A stretch of DNA of 58,467 bases from Asaia bogorensis (lineage in GTDB: Bacteria > Pseudomonadota > Alphaproteobacteria > CACIAM-22H2). Shown here one piece after another: positions 15,122-23,805 of the stretch. Below the pieces are notes generated by a model. The model was not told the DNA's origin. It did not search any database and saw only the letters and a program-made list of their open reading frames with translations. The stretch covers positions 1-58,467 of the forward strand of contig CAMDLT010000027.1 in assembly GCA_945901855.1 (NCBI GenBank), given 5' to 3'. How positions within the stretch are numbered: the first letter of the stretch is position 1; every line of letters begins with the position of its first letter. The translations under genes were made by a program, and so were the position numbers.

Positions 15122-16401
15122 CATCTTTCCATACGAGCACCGAAGCGACCTTGCGTCTGAAGAAGCGCTATGCCGCCGAGGCACGCTTCAAATTCTACGG
15201 CATCGCGGCCCTCACGTTTGCCGTCGCGTCGCTGGCATTGCTGCTCTGGACCATTCTATCCAACGGCGCAACCGCAGTTGTGCAGACGAATATTCGCCTC
15301 GAAGTCGAGTTCACGCGCGAACATATCGACCCGGACAACAAAGGGACGACCGAGGCCTTTCGTCTTGGAAACTGGCAGGCCGTGACGCGGGCCGCTCTTC
15401 AGGCCAAATTCCCGGAAGTGCGCGGCAGAGTGCCGCTGCGCCAACTTGAAGCCCTGCTTTCCGATGGCGCCCAAATCAAACTGACCCAGATGGTGGTTGC
15501 AGATCCAAGCTTGCTTGGCCAGCGCCGCGAGGTCTGGCTGCTGTCGTCGTCGGACGTCGATATGATCCGGAAAGGCCATTCCGCGCGAGACGTGCCGGAA
15601 TCGTCGCGCCGCGTCAACGACGCGCAGTTGGGGTGGATCGATCAGCTCGACGCCGAGGGGCGCGTGGCATTGAAATTCAACGATCGCCTGTTCACGAGCG
15701 CCGACAGTCGCCAGCCCGAACTGGTCGGGATCTGGGGCGGCGTCGTCGGATCGTTCATGACGCTGTCGCTTGCCTTGATCCTGGCGTTCCCGCTTGGCGT
15801 CGCGGCGGCGATCTACTTGGAAGAGTATGCGCCCAAGAACAAATTCACCGACCTGATCGAGGTGAACATCAACAATCTGGCGGCTGTCCCGTCGATCGTC
15901 TTCGGACTTTTGGGCCTTGCGGTGTTCCTGCAGTTCTTCGGCATGCCGCGCTCGGCCCCGATCGTCGGCGGCGTGGTGCTGGCGCTGATGAGTTTGCCGA
16001 TCATCATCATCGCCTCGCGCGCGTCGTTGCGTTCGGTTCCGCCGTCGATCCGCGAGGCGGCACTTGGCCTCGGCGCGTCGAAGATGCAGGCTATTTTCCA
16101 CCATATCTTGCCGCTAGCGATGCCGGGGATCATGACCGGAACTATCCTTGCGATGGCGCATGCGCTTGGCGAGACCGCACCGCTTCTGATGATCGGCATG
16201 GTCGCGTTTGTCGTCGATATTCCGGGCGGCCCGCTTTCCCCGTCGACGGTTTTGCCGGTCCAGATTTTCATGTGGGCCGACAATCCGGAACGCGGGTTCG
16301 TGGAAAAGACGTCGGCTGCGATCATGGCGCTCTTGATTTTCCTCTTGTGCATGAATGCGATGGCCATCTGGCTTCGCAAAAAATTCGAACGGCGGTGGTA
16401 G
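15118..16401 (+). CDS. pstA: Phosphate ABC transporter permease PstA (with DUF3333 domain)
   Basis: A 427-residue permease. The first 200 residues hold one membrane segment (about 27-45) and a large soluble insert (EVEFTREHIDPDNKGTTEAF onward) that matches the DUF3333 extension of alphaproteobacterial PstA. The core then shows FPLGVAAAIYLEEYAPKNKFTDLIEVNINNLAAVPSIVFGLLGLAVF and the EAA loop EAALGLGASKMQAIFHHILPLAMPGI. It completes the phosphate channel with PstC. Starts within the pstC stop; pstB begins 3 bp after its stop. Confidence 0.95.
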   Translation: MTSFHTSTEATLRLKKRYAAEARFKFYGIAALTFAVASLALLLWTILSNGATAVVQTNIRLEVEFTREHIDPDNKGTTEAFRLGNWQAVTRAALQAKFPEVRGRVPLRQLEALLSDGAQIKLTQMVVADPSLLGQRREVWLLSSSDVDMIRKGHSARDVPESSRRVNDAQLGWIDQLDAEGRVALKFNDRLFTSADSRQPELVGIWGGVVGSFMTLSLALILAFPLGVAAAIYLEEYAPKNKFTDLIEVNINNLAAVPSIVFGLLGLAVFLQFFGMPRSAPIVGGVVLALMSLPIIIIASRASLRSVPPSIREAALGLGASKMQAIFHHILPLAMPGIMTGTILAMAHALGETAPLLMIGMVAFVVDIPGGPLSPSTVLPVQIFMWADNPERGFVEKTSAAIMALLIFLLCMNAMAIWLRKKFERRW

Positions 16402-16404
16402 AAA

Positions 16405-17223
16405 ATGACCGACAGTAAAACGGTGGCCAAACAAGTGGCGCCTTCGGCCAGCGCAGCAGTCGCTAACAGTCCGAAGGTCGTGGCGCGCGGCGTCGATGTC
16501 CATTACGGGCAGAAGCATGCGCTGAAAGCGGTGGATATCGACATTCGCGAGCATCAGGTTACGGCCTTCATCGGCCCGTCCGGCTGCGGCAAGTCGACTT
16601 TTCTTCGTTGCCTCAACCGCATGAACGACACGATCGACGCATGCCGCGTTACCGGCGATCTCAGACTCGACGGCGTCGATATCTACGACCGGACGATCGA
16701 TGTCGTGCAGTTGCGCGCGCGGGTCGGGATGGTATTCCAAAAGGCCAATCCGTTCCCGAAATCGATTTACGAGAACATCATCTACGGGCCCAAGATCCAT
16801 GGCTTGGCGACCAACAAGGACGAGTTCGATGCGATCGTTGAAAAGTCGCTGCGCGGCGCGGGTCTGTGGACGGAGGTGAAGGATCGCCTGCAGGATTCCG
16901 GCACGGGTCTGTCGGGCGGCCAGCAGCAGCGCCTTTGCATTGCGCGCGCGATCGCGGTTTCGCCCGAGGTCATCTTGATGGACGAACCCTGCTCTGCGCT
17001 CGATCCGATCGCGACCGCGCATGTCGAAGAACTGATCGACGAGTTGAAGGCGCACTATACGATCGTGATCGTGACCCACAACATGCAACAGGCCGCGCGC
17101 GTGTCGCAGCGTACGGCGTTTTTCCATCTCGGCACGCTGGTCGAGGAAGACGATACGGCCAATATCTTCACCAATCCGCGCGACGAGCGCACGCAGGGCT
17201 ACATTACCGGCCGCTACGGCTGA
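16405..17223 (+). CDS. pstB: Phosphate ABC transporter ATPase PstB
   Basis: A 272-residue ATPase with a 28-residue N-terminal lead, then [18 protein letters not shown], Walker [10 protein letters not shown], PstB-specific [12 protein letters not shown]-loop [16 protein letters not shown], signature [14 protein letters not shown], Walker [14 protein letters not shown] and H-loop [11 protein letters not shown]. It drives high-affinity phosphate uptake. The PstB-typical NRMND and QKANPFP strings make the assignment secure. Located 3 bp after pstA and 10 bp before phoU. Confidence 0.97.
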   Translation: MTDSKTVAKQVAPSASAAVANSPKVVARGVDVHYGQKHALKAVDIDIREHQVTAFIGPSGCGKSTFLRCLNRMNDTIDACRVTGDLRLDGVDIYDRTIDVVQLRARVGMVFQKANPFPKSIYENIIYGPKIHGLATNKDEFDAIVEKSLRGAGLWTEVKDRLQDSGTGLSGGQQQRLCIARAIAVSPEVILMDEPCSALDPIATAHVEELIDELKAHYTIVIVTHNMQQAARVSQRTAFFHLGTLVEEDDTANIFTNPRDERTQGYITGRYG

Positions 17224-17233
17224 GGAGCGCACA

Positions 17234-17953
17234 ATGGCAAACGACCATATCGTCAGATCTTTCGACGAAGAGCTGAAGCGTCTGACAAGCCTGCTGGCCC
17301 GCATGGGCGGTCTGGTGGAAACCCAGATCGCGACCGCGATCCAGGCCGTTGGCCAGCGCGACAGCGACCTTGCGGCCGGCGTGATTTCCGCCGACATGCG
17401 CGTCGACGACCTGGAGCGCGAAATCGACGACCAGGTGCTGCGCGTGATGGCGTTGCGCCAGCCGGTGGCAAGCGATTTGCGCCTGACGCTGGGCGCTTTG
17501 CGCATCGCCGCCGACCTGGAGCGCGCGGCCGACTACGCCAAGAACGTGGCCAAGCGCGCCATTGCGCTGAACCAGTTGGCCCCGTTGCGGCCCGCGCACG
17601 CCATCCCGCGCATGGGCGCGATGGTGCGCGAAATGCTCAAGGATGTGCTCGACGCGTTCGCCGCCAGGGATGTCGCCAAGGCGGTTGCGGTGTGGAACCG
17701 CGACGAAGAGCTCGACGAAATGTACGCTTCCCTCTTCCGGGAACTTCTGACCTATATGATGGAAGACCCGCGCAACATTACGGGTTCGACGCATCTGCTG
17801 TTTATCGCAAAGAACATCGAGCGCGTCGGCGACCACACGACAAATATCGCCGAAACGATCCACTTCCTGGTCACCGGCGTGCCGTTGCGCGCCGAGCGTC
17901 CCAAGGGCGACAGCGGCAATTTTGCCGTCGTTTCGTCCGGCCCGTCCGCCTGA
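17234..17953 (+). CDS. phoU: Phosphate signalling protein PhoU
   Basis: A 239-residue all-helical protein with two PhoU repeats. Each carries the metal-binding ExxxD pattern, seen in ADMRVDDLEREIDDQVLRVMALRQPVASDLR and in DEELDEMYASLFRELLTYMMEDPRNITGSTHLLFIAKNIERVGDHTTNIAE. PhoU links the Pst transporter to PhoR/PhoB signalling and represses the Pho response when phosphate is plentiful. Normal length. It sits between pstB and phoB, as expected for this regulon. Confidence 0.96.
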   Translation: MANDHIVRSFDEELKRLTSLLARMGGLVETQIATAIQAVGQRDSDLAAGVISADMRVDDLEREIDDQVLRVMALRQPVASDLRLTLGALRIAADLERAADYAKNVAKRAIALNQLAPLRPAHAIPRMGAMVREMLKDVLDAFAARDVAKAVAVWNRDEELDEMYASLFRELLTYMMEDPRNITGSTHLLFIAKNIERVGDHTTNIAETIHFLVTGVPLRAERPKGDSGNFAVVSSGPSA

Positions 17954-17968
17954 AGGAGCGCGCCCCTC

Positions 17969-18667
17969 GTGAAACCGCATCTGTTGATCGTCGAGGACGA
18001 ACCGGCCCTGGTCGAATTGCTGCGCTACAATTTTGACAAGGAGGGTTTCCGCGTCACGACAGCGGGCGACGGCGAAGCCGCGCTGGTGGCCGTGGCCGAA
18101 GGCCGCCCGGACCTGATGGTGCTCGACTGGATGCTGCCCCACATCTCGGGCCTAGAAGTGTGCCGCCAGCTGCGCCGCAAGTCCGACACGCGCGATCTGC
18201 CGATCATCATGCTGACCGCGCGCGGCGAGGAGAGCGACCGCGTGCGCGGGCTGGAAGTCGGGGCCGACGACTACGTCGCCAAGCCCTTCAGCCCGTCCGA
18301 GTTGATTGCGCGCGTGCGGGCGGTTTTGCGTCGTGCCAAGCCTTCGTCCGCGCACGACATGCTGACCTACGGCGATCTTTCGATGGACCTCGCCTCGCAC
18401 CGCGTGATGCGCGGCGGCCGCTCGGTCCATTTGGGGCCGACCGAATTCCGCCTGCTGCGCTTCCTGCTGGAGCGTCCGGGCCGGGTCTATAGCCGCGAAC
18501 AGCTGCTCGACGCCGTGTGGGGTCGCGATATCTATGTCGAGCCGCGCACGGTCGATGTGCATATCCGCCGTCTGCGCAAGGCAATCAACGGCGAAGGCGA
18601 GCTCGATCTGATCCGCACTGTGCGTTCGGCCGGCTACGCCCTCGACGAAACCGCCGACGCCCAGTAA
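17969..18667 (+). CDS. phoB: Phosphate regulon response regulator PhoB
   Basis: A 232-residue OmpR/PhoB-type regulator. The receiver has acidic residues EDEP, phosphoacceptor Asp in VLDWMLPHISG, Thr in MLTARGEE and Lys in YVAKPFSPSEL. The winged-helix domain has GPTEFRLLRFLLERPGRVYSREQLLDAVWG and RTVDVHIRRLRKAI. GTG 17969 follows GGAGCG and is the only start that gives a normal N-terminus (MKPHLLIVEDEP). It activates genes behind Pho boxes, likely including pstS and phoX here. PhoR is not adjacent on either side, which is unusual; the kinase must be encoded elsewhere. Confidence 0.95.
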   Translation: MKPHLLIVEDEPALVELLRYNFDKEGFRVTTAGDGEAALVAVAEGRPDLMVLDWMLPHISGLEVCRQLRRKSDTRDLPIIMLTARGEESDRVRGLEVGADDYVAKPFSPSELIARVRAVLRRAKPSSAHDMLTYGDLSMDLASHRVMRGGRSVHLGPTEFRLLRFLLERPGRVYSREQLLDAVWGRDIYVEPRTVDVHIRRLRKAINGEGELDLIRTVRSAGYALDETADAQ

Positions 18668-18749
18668 ACGCGACGCAATCGGCGACGGGACGTTACAAAA
18701 GGCGACCGTCGCCAATTTATCCCTTTGATCTTGCAACGATGTCGCCTCG

Positions 18750-18775
18750 CCGACGACGGTGTCTTTTGTCGTCGG
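18750..18775 (+). terminator. Possible terminator hairpin after phoB
   Basis: CCGACGAC (18750-18757) pairs with GTCGTCGG (18768-18775) around a 10-base loop, followed by AGCCGGTTTTGTC. The stem is good but the T tract is delayed. Confidence 0.35.
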
Positions 18776-18787
18776 AGCCGGTTTTGT

Positions 18788-18810
18788 CTATTCACTTGTC
18801 AAACAGCACA
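18788..18810 (-). repeat. boxA-like intergenic repeat, copy 2
   Basis: Read on the minus strand: TGTGCTGTTTGACA then AGTGAATAG. It is nearly identical to copy 1 at 4174-4197 and likewise resembles an rRNA-leader boxA. It points back toward phoB, and the 18750-18775 hairpin lies just downstream in that orientation. Confidence 0.6.
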
Positions 18811-19104
18811 CGTCCCTAAAGACGATGGAACATTAAAGCACAGATTGCTCAAAACATCCAGGCCACTCCCGACAAAAACGGTCTATTCTCGTCAAATTTA
18901 GCTCTTTAGGCTTATTATTTGGCTATAAAAATGTTAATTTTCCTGTTATGCTAATAAAGCAAACATAGAGCAAAGCAAGCGACGCAGCGTGCAGGGCCGC
19001 ATGTCGAATAACGCGCTGCTGCGCCGTGGCCTCGTCGCGTCGATATCGCTAGGGTACGGCGCTCGTGCGGTCGAGGCCCCCCAACGGACAGGCGACCCAG
19101 CGCC

Positions 19105-20211
19105 ATGGCATCCGACATCGGTTTGGACGATCTGCGCCGCTACGCGGTTGCGCGCACACTTTTTGCGCCCACAAGCCTCGCACGCGCCATCGACCGGCTG
19201 GGTTTTGTCCAGGCCGATCCGATCCGCGCGCCGGCCCGCGCCCAGGATCTGACGCTGCGCCATCGCGTCAAGGACTACCGAGCCGGCGATCTTGAACGGC
19301 GCTATCCGACGCTGCCGGTCGAAGAGGATTTTTTCGTCAATTACGGCTTCATGCCGCGTCGCCTGCACGCGCTGATGCACCCGCGCGCCGGACGTATCGC
19401 GTGGGATGCGGCGACGCAAGCGCGCGCGCAGGCGCTGCTGGCATTTGTCGAGGCGCAGGGGCGGGCCCACCCGCGCGCGGTGGACGCATATTTTTCGCAC
19501 GGTAAGGTCGCCAATTACTGGGGCGGCAAATCGAACGCGACCACGCAACTGCTGGACGCGATGCATTATCGCGGCCTGCTGCGCGTGGCGCTTCGCGAAG
19601 GCGGCATTCGCGTCTACGCTGCCACCCACCACGCCCCGGCACCGGACGACGAACCGGCACGCGCCGTGCGGCTCGATGCGCTTGTCGATACGGTCGTGTG
19701 CAAATATGCGCCGTTGCCCGCTGCAACGCTCGGCGACCTTGTGCGGCGCCTGCGGCTGGCAGTGCCGCAGGCGGCTGCGCATCTTGGCGCCGCGCTCAGT
19801 CGCGCCAAGCGGCGCTTGGCCTGCACCACGATCGGCGGCATCGATTGGTACTGGCCCGCCGACGAGCGCCCGCAAGCCTGGCGCGACACGATCGACGATC
19901 GCGTGCGACTGCTTGCGCCGTTCGATCCGATCGTGTGGGACCGCAAGCGCTTCGAATTGTTCTGGGGGTGGCCCTACCGGTTCGAAGCCTACCATCCCGT
20001 GCCCAAGCGCAAATTCGGCTATTACGCGATGCCGATGCTGTGGCGCGACAAGATTGTGGGATGGGGCAATATGTCGTTTGCCGACGGCGTTTTGAACGGC
20101 GATTTCGGCTTGAACGGCGATTTCGGCTACGCGACGCAAATGCCCAAGGCGCGCGGCTTCGGGCGCGAATTGCAGGCGGAACTGGAACGCCTGCAAGCGT
20201 TCTTGCTATGA
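19105..20211 (+). CDS. YcaQ/AlkZ-like winged-helix DNA glycosylase
   Basis: A 368-residue member of the HTH_42 family (E. coli YcaQ, Streptomyces AlkZ), which unhooks interstrand DNA crosslinks. The N-terminal half has the QxD form of the catalytic motif, Gln36-Ala-Asp38 in GFVQADPIRAPARAQD; QxQ is the form in AlkZ. Other family strings are FFVNYGFMPRRLHALM, LLAPFDPIVWDRKRFELFWGWPYRFEAY and the C-terminal KRKFGYYAMPMLWRDKIVGW. Residues LNGDFG occur twice in a row near the C-terminus because of an 18-bp tandem duplication at 20092-20127. It stands alone after a long intergenic gap; the amidase gene starts 10 bp after its stop. Confidence 0.85.
   Translation: MASDIGLDDLRRYAVARTLFAPTSLARAIDRLGFVQADPIRAPARAQDLTLRHRVKDYRAGDLERRYPTLPVEEDFFVNYGFMPRRLHALMHPRAGRIAWDAATQARAQALLAFVEAQGRAHPRAVDAYFSHGKVANYWGGKSNATTQLLDAMHYRGLLRVALREGGIRVYAATHHAPAPDDEPARAVRLDALVDTVVCKYAPLPAATLGDLVRRLRLAVPQAAAHLGAALSRAKRRLACTTIGGIDWYWPADERPQAWRDTIDDRVRLLAPFDPIVWDRKRFELFWGWPYRFEAYHPVPKRKFGYYAMPMLWRDKIVGWGNMSFADGVLNGDFGLNGDFGYATQMPKARGFGRELQAELERLQAFLL
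20092..20127 (+). repeat. 18-bp in-frame tandem duplication in the glycosylase gene
   Basis: TTGAACGGCGATTTCGGC occurs at 20092-20109 and again at 20110-20127 without a single difference. It adds LNGDFG to the protein. The perfect identity suggests a recent slippage event. Confidence 0.95.
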
Positions 20212-20221
20212 TGCGACTCGA

Positions 20222-21526
20222 ATGACAAAACCCCATCTGACGGCGCGTCCCGAGCAGCTCGATGCGACGGGCCTGCGAAATGCCTGCGATTCGGGAAAAC
20301 TCGACGCCGCGACGATCGTCGATTCGTGCCTTGCCCGCATCGCCGCGCGCGAGCCCGAAGTGCGCGCTTGGCGGCATCTGGAAAAACGCGATGCGCGCGG
20401 TCGCGCCAGCGCGCTCGACCGGGTCGCGCGCATCCGGCCATTGCACGGCATTCCCGTCGGCCTCAAGGACATGATCGACACGGCATCGATGCCCACAGGT
20501 TACGGTTCGCCCATCTACCGCAACCACCAGCCGAAAAACGACGCGCTGGTCGTGCGCCGGCTGATTGCGGCGGGGGCCATCCCGCTCGGCAAGACCGTAA
20601 CGACCGAATTCGCCTATTTCACGCCCGGCCCCACGCACAACCCGCTGCGCCATGGCCATACGCCGGGCGGGTCGTCCTCGGGGTCGGCTGCGGCGGTTGC
20701 CGATTTCCATGTGCCGATGGCGTTCGGCACGCAGACCGCAGGCTCCGTCATTCGCCCGGCCGCCTATTGCGGCGTGGTCGGCTACAAAGGCACCTATGGC
20801 TGGATCGACATGGCCGGCATCAAGCCGCTGTCGCCCTCGCTCGACACGCTTGGGGTGTTTTGCCGATCGGTTGCCGACCTCGATCTCGCGCGCCGCGCAC
20901 TGGTCGCAGCACGCCCGGTCGCGGGGCTTGGCGACCCCGACCGGCGTCCGCCGCGAATCGCCATGTGCTATACGCCCTATTGGTCGGCGGCCGACCCGGC
21001 GACCCGCGAGATGTTCGGCAAGCTCGTCGCCAAGCTCGAAGCGGCCGACGTCGAGATCGCCGAATTTGAGGGCGACGAACATTGGGCCGGGCTCAACGAC
21101 GCGCAGCTTTCGATCATGACGCGGGAGGCGACGAAGGCGCTTGCGGCCGAACGCGCCGAACATAATGGCGATCTGTCGGAACGTATGCGCCAGATGTTGG
21201 ACGAGGGCGACAAAGTCGGCATTCGCGAAGAAACTGCCGCCAAGGCGCTGGCGACCAAATGCCGCCATCGCTTGGCGCAGGTATGGCGCGATGTGGATGT
21301 GATCGTGGCGCCTGCCGCACCGGGGCAGGCCCCGCGCGGCATCGAGGCGACCGGCGATCCGGTGTTCAACCGCATGTGGACGTTGCTCGGCAACCCGTGC
21401 ATCGCGTTGCCCGCCGGCAAATCCGCCGACGGTTTGCCGCTCGCGATCCAGCTGATCGGCCCGCACAACGAAGACGGCAATTTGGTCGGCCACGCGGCTT
21501 GGTTTGAGCGTTTGCTCGCGCGTTGA
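20222..21526 (+). CDS. Amidase (amidase-signature family)
   Basis: A 434-residue amidase-signature hydrolase with the Ser-cisSer-Lys triad: Lys in GIPVGLKDMIDT, cis-Ser within GGSSSGSAAAVADFHVP, and the nucleophilic Ser in TQTAGSVIRPAAYCGVVGYK. These enzymes hydrolyse amides to acid plus ammonia in the cytoplasm; GatA shares the fold, but no gatB/gatC is nearby and the length is short for GatA. Begins 10 bp after the YcaQ-like gene. It is followed after 153 bp by a second amidase of a different subtype. Substrate unknown. Confidence 0.9.
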   Translation: MTKPHLTARPEQLDATGLRNACDSGKLDAATIVDSCLARIAAREPEVRAWRHLEKRDARGRASALDRVARIRPLHGIPVGLKDMIDTASMPTGYGSPIYRNHQPKNDALVVRRLIAAGAIPLGKTVTTEFAYFTPGPTHNPLRHGHTPGGSSSGSAAAVADFHVPMAFGTQTAGSVIRPAAYCGVVGYKGTYGWIDMAGIKPLSPSLDTLGVFCRSVADLDLARRALVAARPVAGLGDPDRRPPRIAMCYTPYWSAADPATREMFGKLVAKLEAADVEIAEFEGDEHWAGLNDAQLSIMTREATKALAAERAEHNGDLSERMRQMLDEGDKVGIREETAAKALATKCRHRLAQVWRDVDVIVAPAAPGQAPRGIEATGDPVFNRMWTLLGNPCIALPAGKSADGLPLAIQLIGPHNEDGNLVGHAAWFERLLAR

Positions 21527-21679
21527 GCTATTTTGACGTTGGGCGATATGCCCGACTGGCCGCAAAATGCCCCAGCGCGGATGGCTTGCGATTTGGCGGC
21601 CGCTTCGCAGTTGCGCATCGCCGGGACAAGACGCATCGCCGAATCCGTGCGAGCATAGCGCCAGTCGAAGGAGCAGCCT

Positions 21680-23065
21680 ATGGCCGATCTGCCGTTTTTG
21701 TCGGTGAGCGAATTGCTGACCGGGTATGCGCGCCGTCGTTTTTCGCCGGTCGAGATTGCGCGCGCGTGCCTTGCCAAGATCGAGGCGCATAATCCGGTCT
21801 TCAATGCCTATTGTTTGGTCGATGCCGATGCCGCACTTGCCCAAGCGCGTGCCAGCGAGGCCCGGTGGATGGCGGGCGCCCCGCAGGGCACGCTCGACGG
21901 CATTCCGGTCTCGGTCAAAGACCTGATTTTGACAAAAGGCTGGCCGACCTTGCGCGGCTCCAAACGCGTGACGCGCGACCAGCCGTGGGACGAAGACGCG
22001 CCGGCCGTGGCGCGCCTGCGCGCGGCCAACGCGGTGTTTTTGGGCAAAACGACGACGCCCGAATTCGGCTGGAAGGGCATCGGCGACAGCCCGCTTGCCG
22101 GCATCACGCGCAATCCGTGGGACCGCAGCAAGACGGCGGGCGGTTCCTCCGCAGGTGCGGCCGTTGCCGCAGCCTTGGGCATGGGGACTTTGCATTTGGG
22201 AACCGACGGCGGCGGTTCGATCCGCATGCCGGCCGGCTTCTGCGGCATCTTTGGGTTGAAGCCGACTTTCGGGCGCGTGGCGGCCTATCCCGCCTCGCCG
22301 GTCGGCATGCTGGCGCACCAAGGTCCGATGGCGCGCAGCGTCGAAGATGCCGCGCGCATGCTCGAAATCATTGCCCAGCCCGACAGTCGCGACGTGTTCG
22401 CGCTGCCCGCCGACACGGGCTCGTGGCTGCTCGATCTCGACAAAGGCGTGGCGGGCCTCAAAATCGGTTTCAGCCCGACGCTCGGCGGCGCCAAAGTCGA
22501 TCCCGAGATCGCGGCGGCGGTGGCTAGCGCTGCCAAAACTTTCGAAGCTTTGGGTGCCGAGGTGCGCGAAGCCGAACCCGGTCTTGGCGATCTGCGCGAC
22601 GCTTTCTACCGGCTGTGGACTGGGGGCATCGCGCGCGCCTTGCAGCCCTATCCCGAGGCGCTGTGGGGCGAGAGCGATCCGGGCCTTGTGGCATCGACGC
22701 GGGCGGGCATGGCTTTGTCGGCGCAAGACTATCTGGCGGCCGACGCGCTGCGCGTGCGCGCGGGCGAAACCATGGCGCGCTTCCACACGCACTACGACCT
22801 GCTGCTGACGCCGCAATTGCCGATCACCGCGTTTGCGGCGGGGCAGGACGTTGCGTCCGCCGACCAGTCCTACTGGATCGATTGGACGCCCTTCACCTAC
22901 CCCTTCAACATGACGCGCCAGCCCGCCGCCAGCGTGCCGCTGGGCCTGCATAGCAACGGTCTGCCGATGGCGCTGCAATTGGTCGGCAAACTCGGCGCGG
23001 ATCGCACCGTGATGCGGGCGGCGCGCGCGTTCGAGAAAGCAAAACCCTGGCCGTTTCCGGCCTAG
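21680..23065 (+). CDS. Amidase (amidase-signature family), second copy
   Basis: A 461-residue amidase. The triad is Lys in GIPVSVKDLILTKG, cis-Ser in GGSSAGAAVAAALGMG, and the nucleophile Ser in TDGGGSIRMPAGFCGIFGLKPTFGR. The C-terminal half has the typical PFTYPFNMTRQPAASVPLGLHSNGLPMALQLVG. It is only distantly similar to the preceding amidase, so the two are not a recent duplication. ATG 21680 follows AAGGAGCAG, a good ribosome site. The next gene starts 23 bp after the stop. Substrate unknown; the family includes 6-aminohexanoate-type and aryl amidases. Confidence 0.92.
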   Translation: MADLPFLSVSELLTGYARRRFSPVEIARACLAKIEAHNPVFNAYCLVDADAALAQARASEARWMAGAPQGTLDGIPVSVKDLILTKGWPTLRGSKRVTRDQPWDEDAPAVARLRAANAVFLGKTTTPEFGWKGIGDSPLAGITRNPWDRSKTAGGSSAGAAVAAALGMGTLHLGTDGGGSIRMPAGFCGIFGLKPTFGRVAAYPASPVGMLAHQGPMARSVEDAARMLEIIAQPDSRDVFALPADTGSWLLDLDKGVAGLKIGFSPTLGGAKVDPEIAAAVASAAKTFEALGAEVREAEPGLGDLRDAFYRLWTGGIARALQPYPEALWGESDPGLVASTRAGMALSAQDYLAADALRVRAGETMARFHTHYDLLLTPQLPITAFAAGQDVASADQSYWIDWTPFTYPFNMTRQPAASVPLGLHSNGLPMALQLVGKLGADRTVMRAARAFEKAKPWPFPA

Positions 23066-23088
23066 ATCAAAACAAGAGGTACGATCCC

Positions 23089-23805
23089 GTGTCGATGCAA
23101 AACGGTCCGCAGTTCCAGGGCGACGGCCTGGTGACGTTCCACAACAGCGAGTTTCTGAACAGCCCCAGATTCCAGGCCGCGTACAATTTCGGCATGGTCG
23201 TGGGCAACGACCGGCGGCTCGATCTGCATATCGAGTGGCGCGTGTGGGTCGCGCTGTGGGCGGCGGAGCAGGCTTTGTGCGCCGAGGGCGATTTTGTCGA
23301 ATGCGGGGTGCATACCGGCATTCTATCGGGCGCCATTGCGGTGTGGACCAATTGGCCGACGCATGCCGCGCGCACGATGTGGCTGCTCGACACGTTCGAC
23401 GGCATGCCCGAGGAGCAGCTGTCGGCGGCAGAAAAAACGCTTGGCCTTGAAGGCTACAACCAGACCTACCGCAACATGGACGACCTCGCTTCGATCCGCA
23501 AAAAGTTCGAGCAGGTGCCGAACGTGAAGATCGTGCCGGGCAAGGTGCCCGATACGCTCGCGCAAGTGACCTCGACCAAGATCGCGTATCTGTCGATCGA
23601 CATGAACATGGCGCTGCCCGAAATCGCGGCGGCCACGCATTTCTGGCCGATGCTGGCGCCGGGCGGCGTGATCTTGCTCGACGACTACAACTGGCTGCCG
23701 CATATCAACCAGAAGCGCGCGTTCGACGCTTTCGCCAAAGAGCGCGGCGTGCCGATTTTGGGCCTGCCGACCGGGCAGGGCGTGATCGTCAAGCCGCAAG
23801 TCTAA
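23089..23805 (+). CDS. TylF/macrocin O-methyltransferase-family protein
   Basis: A 238-residue SAM-dependent methyltransferase of the TylF/MycF family. Family features are GDFVECGVHTGILSGAIA (SAM-binding loop with the conserved ECGV), LLDTFDGMPE, KIAYLSIDMNMALPEIAAATHFWPMLAPGGVILLDDYNW (acidic metal site and catalytic region) and the closing GVPILGLPTGQGVIVK. In this family the methyl goes to a sugar or small-molecule hydroxyl. GTG 23089 has AAGAGG at 23074-23079. Its stop overlaps the stop of the convergent hydrolase-glycosyltransferase gene by two bases. The pairing with a glycosyltransferase hints at sugar modification. Confidence 0.85.
   Translation: MSMQNGPQFQGDGLVTFHNSEFLNSPRFQAAYNFGMVVGNDRRLDLHIEWRVWVALWAAEQALCAEGDFVECGVHTGILSGAIAVWTNWPTHAARTMWLLDTFDGMPEEQLSAAEKTLGLEGYNQTYRNMDDLASIRKKFEQVPNVKIVPGKVPDTLAQVTSTKIAYLSIDMNMALPEIAAATHFWPMLAPGGVILLDDYNWLPHINQKRAFDAFAKERGVPILGLPTGQGVIVKPQV

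Larger units (their letters stand above)
18668..19104. other. Long intergenic stretch after phoB
   Basis: It holds a hairpin at 18750-18775 and the second boxA-like repeat at 18788-18810. A region at about 18895-18970 is markedly AT-rich and could contain a promoter for the YcaQ-like gene, but no convincing -35/-10 pair was found. Short open frames here show no family features. Confidence 0.5.

Noticed and set aside
19796..22978. Open frame of more than 1000 codons on the minus strand
   Set aside because: It is antisense to the YcaQ-like gene and two amidases with complete catalytic motifs; the translation is Arg-rich without family features, an effect of GC-rich codon bias.
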